Origin: an uncultured Desulfuromonadales bacterium
Lineage (GTDB): Bacteria; Desulfobacterota; Desulfuromonadia; Desulfuromonadales; Geopsychrobacteraceae
Reading direction: 5' to 3'
Length of the DNA stretch: 9,730 nucleotides
Assembly: GCA_945788205.1 (NCBI GenBank)
Contig: CALZLE010000385.1
Coordinates: forward strand, 1-9,730
Both the position numbers and the translations under genes were made by a program. Every line of letters begins with the position of its first letter. Position 1 is the first letter of the stretch. Below the pieces are notes generated by a model. It was not told where the DNA came from. It saw only the letters and a list, made by a program, of their open reading frames with translations, and ran no database searches. Shown here piece after piece: positions 4,849-9,730 of this stretch.

Positions 4849-5754
4849 TTACTGGCCGACAAAGACACGTACCAGTTCAAAATCTCCACGTTTTTCCTGT
4901 TTTCGATGGGGAGCGAAACGAGCCATGGCAGCCAGCGTTCCATCGATCTGCAAACGGACTAACTGGTCCGTTTGTAATTCGGCGGAGAAGTCAACTTGAT
5001 CGAGCGTCGGCGGTACGCCGCAGCGCAAGGTCTCAATAGCTTCTTCATGCACCCGAATGGCAGGGTGTGCAACCAAAGCAGCATCTAAACTCAGCAGCCC
5101 CGGCAACTGCTCCGTACTCTCTTTTAACTGCTCCAACGTTGCGCAATCTTCAATCGGGAATGATCCGCTGCACGTACGGCGAAGCGCTGTCATATGAGCA
5201 CCGCAAGCTAAGGCCTCACCAATATCATCAACCAAAGTTCGAATGTAAGTGCCCTTAGAGCAATCGACATCTATCGTTACAAAAGGTAAATCGATGGCAA
5301 CAATTTCCAGTTTACTGATCGTCACAGGACGAGCTTCTCGCTCAACCTCTTTCCCTTCGCGAGCCAGTTTGTAAAGTGGAACGCCATTTTTCTTTAATGC
5401 TGAATACATTGGCGGGATTTGCTGAATGTTGCCGCGAAACTGATCACATGCTGAATTTATACAATCAGCAGTCAGTTCAGGAACCGGGCGCTCCTGCAGG
5501 ACCTGCCCTTCCGAATCGAGAGTGTCTGTTGTAACGCCTAGCTTGAATGTTGCCCGATAGCTTTTGTTGTCGGTAAATAAAAACTGTAGAATCTTTGTGC
5601 CATCACCAACAGCAACAGGTAGCACGCCAGTCGCAAGCGGATCGAGAGTCCCCGCATGTCCGACTTTACGGGTTTTACAAAGACGTCTCACCTGACGAAC
5701 GACGTCATGTGAACTCATTCCAGCAGGCTTATCTATGAGGAGTAATCCGTGCAC
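4849..5754 (-). CDS. truB: tRNA pseudouridine-55 synthase
   Basis: TruB isomerises U55 in the T-loop of elongator tRNAs to pseudouridine and also acts as a tRNA chaperone. The 301-residue protein opens with GLLLIDKPAGMSSHDVV (3-19). The catalytic motif GHAGTLDPLATGVLPV (32-47) has nucleophile Asp38. QIPPMYSALKKNG (112-124), CSKGTYIRTL (165-174) and ALRRT (190-194) follow. The C-terminal 70 residues fit the small PUA-like TruB domain. The start is GTG at 5754, because the conserved motif begins two residues later; no good ribosome-binding site precedes it. The nrnA stop lies eight bases upstream, so ribosomes finishing nrnA may re-initiate here. It lies between nrnA and rpsO, as expected for this cluster. 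Confidence 0.97.
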   Translation of the reverse strand: MHGLLLIDKPAGMSSHDVVRQVRRLCKTRKVGHAGTLDPLATGVLPVAVGDGTKILQFLFTDNKSYRATFKLGVTTDTLDSEGQVLQERPVPELTADCINSACDQFRGNIQQIPPMYSALKKNGVPLYKLAREGKEVEREARPVTISKLEIVAIDLPFVTIDVDCSKGTYIRTLVDDIGEALACGAHMTALRRTCSGSFPIEDCATLEQLKESTEQLPGLLSLDAALVAHPAIRVHEEAIETLRCGVPPTLDQVDFSAELQTDQLVRLQIDGTLAAMARFAPHRKQEKRGDFELVRVFVGQ

Positions 5755-5762
5755 TTAAATTA

Positions 5763-6722
5763 TCAGGCCAGCAATCGATCTAACAGGTGGGAAAGCTTGG
5801 TGCGGACTTCTTCAAGTGAACCAGTGACTTTTGCTCCGGCAGCGTTGTGATGACCACCGCCACCCAATTCACGCGACATGCTACCAACATCAATTTTACC
5901 ACGCGAGCGGAAACTGATTTTATAGGTATTGTCAGCAGTCTGGCGAAAAAAGAGCGCCACCTCAACCCCGCTTATTGCTCGCGGATAATTAACAAAGCCA
6001 TCGGTGTGTTCTTCGGAAGCACCTGATTTCTCAAGAACTTCTTTAGTCAGAGCAACTGAAGCGTAACGCCCACAAGCTGAGATTTCCAGGGTTGGCAGCA
6101 CCAAGCCGAGCAAACGCATTCTTTCTGGTGCCAAACTTTCGTACAGGCTACTTGCAACCTCCCAGGGATCAATCCCCAGACCGACCAAGCGACCAGAAAC
6201 GGCAAACGCTTCAGGATTCGCACTTGAGTAACGAAAAGAACCGGTATCGGACAATATTCCGAGATAGAGACATTTTGCGACGTCTAAACTAATGTCGTAA
6301 TCACAGGCGTTCAGAATCCGATCAATCAGAATTGCGGTGGCACTTGCGCTGGTGTCGAGATAGCAAATATCGCCAAAGTCGGAATGCGGATGATGGTCAA
6401 TGTTGATCAGTGTTCGACAGCAATCGCGGACCGGCACTCCAGCGCGAACCAAATCACCAGCATCCAGAACAAAGGCAACATCAAATTGGGTATCCGTAGG
6501 CAGTTCGGTTTCTAGCTGATCGTGGTTTGGCAGAAACTGCATGATTTGGGGGATACCATCAACATTGAGCGCAACAACCTGCTTGCCCATTTCGCGCAAC
6601 GCATTTGCCAAACCCAAAGTCGAGCCGATCGCATCGCCGTCCGGGTTTTCATGTGAGACAACGAGAAAACTTTGATTGTCTTCAATCTGCCTAACTATCT
6701 GTTGAATCATTGTCTGTATCAT
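5763..6722 (-). CDS. nrnA: DHH/DHHA1 phosphoesterase, NrnA-like oligoribonuclease and pAp phosphatase
   Basis: NrnA-type enzymes finish RNA decay by hydrolysing two- to five-nucleotide RNAs to monomers, and they also dephosphorylate pAp to AMP. They depend on manganese bound by the DHH domain. Visible motifs are SHENPDGDAIGS (23-34), DAGD (87-90), NIDHHPHSDFGD (107-118, the DHH signature) and LSDTGSFRY (157-165). In the DHHA1 substrate-binding part, SFRSRGKIDV (270-279) and GGGGHHNAAG (287-296) are seen. The 319-residue length is usual. Two starts are possible: ATG at 6722 (32-base overlap with rbfA) or ATG at 6710 (20-base overlap). Neither has a strong ribosome-binding site, and I kept the longer. 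It shares the cluster with pnp, so enzymes for both bulk RNA decay and its final step are encoded together. Confidence 0.93.
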   Translation of the reverse strand: MIQTMIQQIVRQIEDNQSFLVVSHENPDGDAIGSTLGLANALREMGKQVVALNVDGIPQIMQFLPNHDQLETELPTDTQFDVAFVLDAGDLVRAGVPVRDCCRTLINIDHHPHSDFGDICYLDTSASATAILIDRILNACDYDISLDVAKCLYLGILSDTGSFRYSSANPEAFAVSGRLVGLGIDPWEVASSLYESLAPERMRLLGLVLPTLEISACGRYASVALTKEVLEKSGASEEHTDGFVNYPRAISGVEVALFFRQTADNTYKISFRSRGKIDVGSMSRELGGGGHHNAAGAKVTGSLEEVRTKLSHLLDRLLA

Positions 6723-7071
6723 CTTTCAGGTCATCCTGTACCTGACGTAACAAATTATCGATTTTCTGCCCATACCCGATTGAACTATCAAATTGGAACC
6801 GGATATCGGGAATAAAGCGCATCCGCATGATTTGGCCCAGTTGGCGACGCACGAAGGGTGCGACACTCTTAAGGCCACGTTCTGCATCTTTGCGCTCACT
6901 GGCTTCATCGGTGACAGTGAAAAACACCTTCGCCACACTGAGATCACGAGAGACCTGAACACCAGTGATTGTCACTGGAGCAACGCGGGGGTCTTTGATG
7001 CCTTGCATCATCAGTTGAGCAATTTCTTTATGGATCTGCTCAGCTACTTTTTCTGGACGGTAACCACTCAA
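6691..7071 (-). CDS. rbfA: 30S ribosome-binding factor A
   Basis: RbfA binds the free 30S subunit near the 5' helix of 16S rRNA and supports late maturation, notably in the cold. The 126-residue protein has one KH-like domain with typical features: YRPEKVAEQIHKEIAQLM (4-21), DPRVAPVTITGVQVSRDLS (27-45), AKVFFTV (47-53), and RMRFIPDIRFQFDSSI (83-98) followed by a basic-to-acidic tail ending in DDTDNDSTDS. The start is TTG at 7071, overlapping the upstream stop as TTGA. GGAG lies ten bases ahead and no ATG fits the conserved N-terminus. It is the usual partner of infB in bacterial operons, and its rare start codon plus overlap suggests coupling to the DUF503 gene. Confidence 0.95.
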   Translation of the reverse strand: MSGYRPEKVAEQIHKEIAQLMMQGIKDPRVAPVTITGVQVSRDLSVAKVFFTVTDEASERKDAERGLKSVAPFVRRQLGQIMRMRFIPDIRFQFDSSIGYGQKIDNLLRQVQDDLKDDTDNDSTDS

Positions 7072-7370
7072 CGAATATCTTCTCCGTAGTGCAGGAACTC
7101 AACATCTGAGTTGAGCAGCTCGGCAAGCCCCGAGCTGTATATTTCCTCTTCAATCTTACTGAAAACCGACTCCAATTGTGATTCGGAGCCGGCAGTCATA
7201 CTTAAACCAATTATTGAACGCTGCAAAAGATCCTGACAACCAACTTCGGCAACAGAAACCGGAAAGCGTGGACGCAGCCTGGCCAGGATTTTATTCACCT
7301 GTGAACGCTTCTGTTTCAGGGACTGAACATCATACAGCCGGATATCGAGTCTCAGTACACCGACAACCAT
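7068..7370 (-). CDS. DUF503 (YlxP-like) family protein
   Basis: The 100-residue protein matches the DUF503 family: MVVGVLRLDIRLYDVQSLK (1-19), QKRSQVNKILARLRPRFPVSVAEVG (20-44), then QRSIIGLSMTAG (50-61) and a C-terminal helix. Members are small alpha/beta proteins with a ferredoxin-like fold. In Bacillus the ylxP gene sits between infB and rbfA exactly as here. The function is not established, and the constant neighbours suggest a role in ribosome assembly or translation, which is inference. The ATG at 7370 lies 23 bases after the infB stop, with a modest AAGGGA site upstream. The last four bases overlap the rbfA start. Confidence 0.93.
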   Translation of the reverse strand: MVVGVLRLDIRLYDVQSLKQKRSQVNKILARLRPRFPVSVAEVGCQDLLQRSIIGLSMTAGSESQLESVFSKIEEEIYSSGLAELLNSDVEFLHYGEDIR

Positions 7371-7393
7371 ACACTGTCCCTTCTACGTATGAG

Positions 7394-9730
7394 CTAGAGG
7401 GTTGTTTTAACCTCTTCCATCTCAAAGGCTTCGATGATGTCACCAATCTTGACATCATTGTAGTTCTCCAGACCGACACCACACTCGTACCCGCTGGCAA
7501 CTTCCTTTGCATCATCCTTGAAGCGTTTGAGCGAGTTGAGTTTGCCTTCCCAGATAACCACGTTGTCACGAACCAAGCGAATCTGAGCATTTCGTACAAT
7601 TTTACCGTCCAATACGTAGCAACCTGCGATAGTACCAACGCGAGACACATGGAAGGTATCGCGGACTTCGACACGACCAAGAGCCTTTTCTGTCAGGGTC
7701 GGGGCAAGTAAGCCTTCCATCGCATCACGAATGTCGTTTACAGCGTCATAAATAACACTATAGAGGCGAATATCGACCTTCTCGGTATCTGCTAGGGATT
7801 TTGCTTTGGTCTCAGGCCGGACATTAAAGCCGAGAACTATCGCGTTTGAAGCTGTTGCCAAAGTCACATCGCTCTCTGAAATCCCGCCGACACCAGTGTG
7901 AATAACCGAAAGCCGACACGTCTCGGTCGACAGCTTCTCCAGCGTGTCACGAACCGCTTCGACTGAACCCTGAACGTCCGCCTTGATAATAACGGAAAGC
8001 TCTTCAACCACACCTTCTTGCATCTTGGCAAACAACTGCTCAAGCGAAACTTTACTGCTCTTCGCCAGATCAATCTCACGTTGTTTGTGTTGACGGTGCT
8101 GGGAAACATCCTTGGCGGCTTTTTCATTTTCTACTGCATGGAAAGTTTCACCCGCATCAGGAACCCCAGCCAAACCCGTAACCTCAACCGGGAAAGAAGG
8201 TCCAGCTTCTTTTACTTGTTTGCCATTTGCATTGGTCATGGAACGTACCCGACCAAAATGCAAACCAGCAACAATGGAATCACCTGTTTTCAATGTGCCA
8301 TCTTGCACCAAGACAGTGGCAACAGGTCCACGACCTTTATCGAGACGAGCTTCGACAATCGATCCCTTTGCGCGTTTATTTGGATTTGCCTGTAGCTCGA
8401 GAACCTCAGCTTGAAGCAGAATCATCTCTAACAGGGTATCAAGATTGGTCTTTTGCTTTGCTGACACCTCAACAAAAATGGTGTCACCACCCCACTCTTC
8501 TGGAACCAACTCAAACTCGGTCAGTTCCTGCTTAACCCGTTCCGGGTTTGCGTCGGGCTTGTCGATCTTATTGACAGCGATGATCAGAGGTACGCCAGCA
8601 GCTTTAGAGTGATTGATCGCTTCTTTAGTCTGCGGCATAACACCATCGTCAGCAGCAACCACGAGAATAACGATATCTGTGACACCGGCACCACGTGCAC
8701 GCATTGCGGTAAAGGCTTCGTGACCAGGAGTATCAAGGAAAGTAATCTTTTTACCATCCAACTCAACATCGTAAGCACCGATATGCTGTGTGATTCCGCC
8801 AGCTTCGCCTTCTGTGACTTTCGCTTCACGAATAGCGTCAAGCAAACTCGTTTTACCGTGGTCAACATGACCCATGATGGTCACTACCGGTGGACGGACC
8901 TCAAGGTCTTCGGCACTATCCTCCTGCTCGGCTTTCTGCTCGACTTCAAGAATAGTCTCCTCGTCGAAGGCAACGTTTTCAACCTCATAGTTGAATTCGG
9001 AAGCAAGAATCGCTGCAGAATCATAATCGAGAGGATGATTGATCGTCACCATCGAACCCTGACGCATCAGTTCAGCAATCAGCTCGTTGGCTTTAACACC
9101 CATCCGTTTAGCCAATTCGCCAACAGTAATGGAATCACTGATACGAATTATCCGCTTAATCGCTTTGCTGACGGTTACTTCTGTTTGCTTGGCCTGCTTA
9201 GATTGCTTTCCGCCGCGTTTTTTCTTGCCGCCCATTCTGCCCGGCTCAAAAACCTCGACGCGCCTACCGCGACGTGATACGCGTCCATCCTGCTCACTGG
9301 AATCGTTTTCGTTGCGGCGCCCCTTCTTACGTTTCTTATTGCGGCCCTCTTTTTCCATTACTGGCTGCTCTAGTGGTGCTAAGGGGGCGACGTCGACACG
9401 TTTACGGCCACGACTCGGAGCCGCGGCTGGTCTTGCCGGGCGTTCACCCGGACGAGCTGGTCTTGCTGGTCGCTCACCTGGACGAGCTGCAGGTCGGGAT
9501 TGCCGACGCTCTGGCTTAGGGGCAGGCTTTGGCAATTCTACGCGGCCAAGTATTTTAGCCTTATCCGCAGTCGCTTTTGGCGACGTTGATTTCTTCTTCG
9601 CTTTCGGTTCCTCGACCGGAGCAGGCTCTTCAGCCACCTCAACGACCGGTTCCTCGACCGGAGCAGGCTCTTCAGCCACCTCAACGACCGGTTCCTCGAC
9701 CGGAGCAGGCTCTTCAGCCACCTCAACGAC
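7394..9730 (-). CDS. infB: Translation initiation factor IF-2, missing its N-terminus (window edge)
   Basis: IF2 is the GTPase that brings initiator fMet-tRNA to the 30S subunit and promotes 50S joining. The 778 visible residues begin inside the linker; the true start is outside. From the N-terminal side there is an acidic repeat region (9606-9730), then a basic Ala/Pro/Arg/Lys-rich linker (about 9160-9600). An IF2_N domain (about 8990-9150) and the G domain follow. The G domain has GHVDHGKT (8849-8872), GGITQ, DTPGHE (8717-8734), NKID (8561-8572) and SAK. Domains II, III and the tRNA-binding C-terminal domain end at 7394. All G motifs are intact. The apparent start at 9721 is an internal GTG valine codon within a repeat, not the real start. 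The gene heads the visible cluster, and nusA is usually just upstream in relatives. Confidence 0.98.
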   Translation of the reverse strand, partial: VVEVAEEPAPVEEPVVEVAEEPAPVEEPVVEVAEEPAPVEEPKAKKKSTSPKATADKAKILGRVELPKPAPKPERRQSRPAARPGERPARPARPGERPARPAAAPSRGRKRVDVAPLAPLEQPVMEKEGRNKKRKKGRRNENDSSEQDGRVSRRGRRVEVFEPGRMGGKKKRGGKQSKQAKQTEVTVSKAIKRIIRISDSITVGELAKRMGVKANELIAELMRQGSMVTINHPLDYDSAAILASEFNYEVENVAFDEETILEVEQKAEQEDSAEDLEVRPPVVTIMGHVDHGKTSLLDAIREAKVTEGEAGGITQHIGAYDVELDGKKITFLDTPGHEAFTAMRARGAGVTDIVILVVAADDGVMPQTKEAINHSKAAGVPLIIAVNKIDKPDANPERVKQELTEFELVPEEWGGDTIFVEVSAKQKTNLDTLLEMILLQAEVLELQANPNKRAKGSIVEARLDKGRGPVATVLVQDGTLKTGDSIVAGLHFGRVRSMTNANGKQVKEAGPSFPVEVTGLAGVPDAGETFHAVENEKAAKDVSQHRQHKQREIDLAKSSKVSLEQLFAKMQEGVVEELSVIIKADVQGSVEAVRDTLEKLSTETCRLSVIHTGVGGISESDVTLATASNAIVLGFNVRPETKAKSLADTEKVDIRLYSVIYDAVNDIRDAMEGLLAPTLTEKALGRVEVRDTFHVSRVGTIAGCYVLDGKIVRNAQIRLVRDNVVIWEGKLNSLKRFKDDAKEVASGYECGVGLENYNDVKIGDIIEAFEMEEVKTTL
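9429..9488 (-). repeat. Two 30-bp repeats encoding ARPGERPARP-type decapeptides
   Basis: Positions 9429-9458 and 9459-9488 are tandem 30-bp units differing at four bases, all synonymous, within the basic linker of IF2. The encoded decapeptide is the same in both, giving the run RPGERPARPARPGERPARP. Confidence 0.85.
9606..9730 (-). repeat. Perfect 42-bp tandem repeats in the IF2 N-terminal region
   Basis: Three copies (9606-9647, 9648-9689, and 9690-9730, cut one base short by the window edge) are identical at every visible base. They encode VVEVAEEPAPVEEP in tandem, an acidic, proline-rich, probably disordered segment. The period is a multiple of three, so gain or loss of units keeps the frame. 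The array probably continues beyond the window. Confidence 0.95.

Noticed and set aside
8609..9277. Plus-strand open frame of 222 codons
   Set aside because: It lies opposite the IF2 G domain and linker and has no recognisable domain or ribosome-binding context; it is a shadow of infB.
9719..9721. GTG as the start of infB
   Set aside because: It is a valine codon inside a perfect repeat, and the frame stays open to the window edge.
9606..9730. CRISPR-like array
   Set aside because: The units are directly abutting with no spacers and are in frame within infB, so this is a coding tandem repeat.

Overview
The window holds eleven complete or partial genes, all on the minus strand, so the biological order runs from position 9730 down to 1. 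It is a translation and RNA-turnover cluster followed by a small nucleotide/tRNA-modification group, and it ends at the edge of an insertion sequence. The order infB - DUF503 (ylxP-like) - rbfA - nrnA - truB - rpsO - pnp - dut, the protein sequences (for example the FFRRERGSTERETL stretch of PNPase) and the roughly balanced base composition suggest a Desulfuromonadales-type (Geobacter/Desulfuromonas/Pelobacter-like) bacterium. This assignment is inference from memory of gene order and sequence style, not from a search.

Region 1 (9730-4849) holds infB (5' end outside the window), the DUF503 gene, rbfA, nrnA and truB. The last four are packed with overlaps of 4 and 32 bases and a gap of 8 bases, so they are almost certainly cotranscribed. 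They cover translation initiation (IF2), 30S maturation (RbfA), nano-RNA/pAp hydrolysis (NrnA) and tRNA pseudouridine-55 formation (TruB). The infB linker carries perfect 42-bp tandem repeats that run out of the window.

Region 2 (4848-2089) holds rpsO and pnp, each with a non-coding leader. The rpsO leader can form two mutually exclusive hairpins. A hairpin followed by a T-rich run lies just after rpsO, and the pnp leader is also structured. This matches the E. coli logic of rpsO followed by a partial terminator and then a post-transcriptionally controlled pnp. A strong 13-bp hairpin closes the pnp unit.

Region 3 (2061-132) holds a candidate promoter, then dut, a DUF493 gene (GTGA overlap), a Sua5/YciO/YrdC-family gene (tsaC-like), and an unrecognised 131-residue protein ending in a Cys-rich CHNCGCGC tail five bases after it. 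A bidirectional-looking intrinsic terminator ends this unit.

Region 4 (126-1) is the end of an IS3-like element: an inferred terminal sequence, a ribosome-binding site inside a potential hairpin, and the first 28 codons of an orfA-type transposase. Its boundary lies only about ten bases beyond the host terminator.

Most of the window is conserved housekeeping. The less explained parts are the Cys-tailed protein, the alternative hairpins ahead of rpsO, the palindrome ahead of the tsaC-like gene, the repeat expansion in infB, and the IS junction. I found no clear evidence of a wholly new system.
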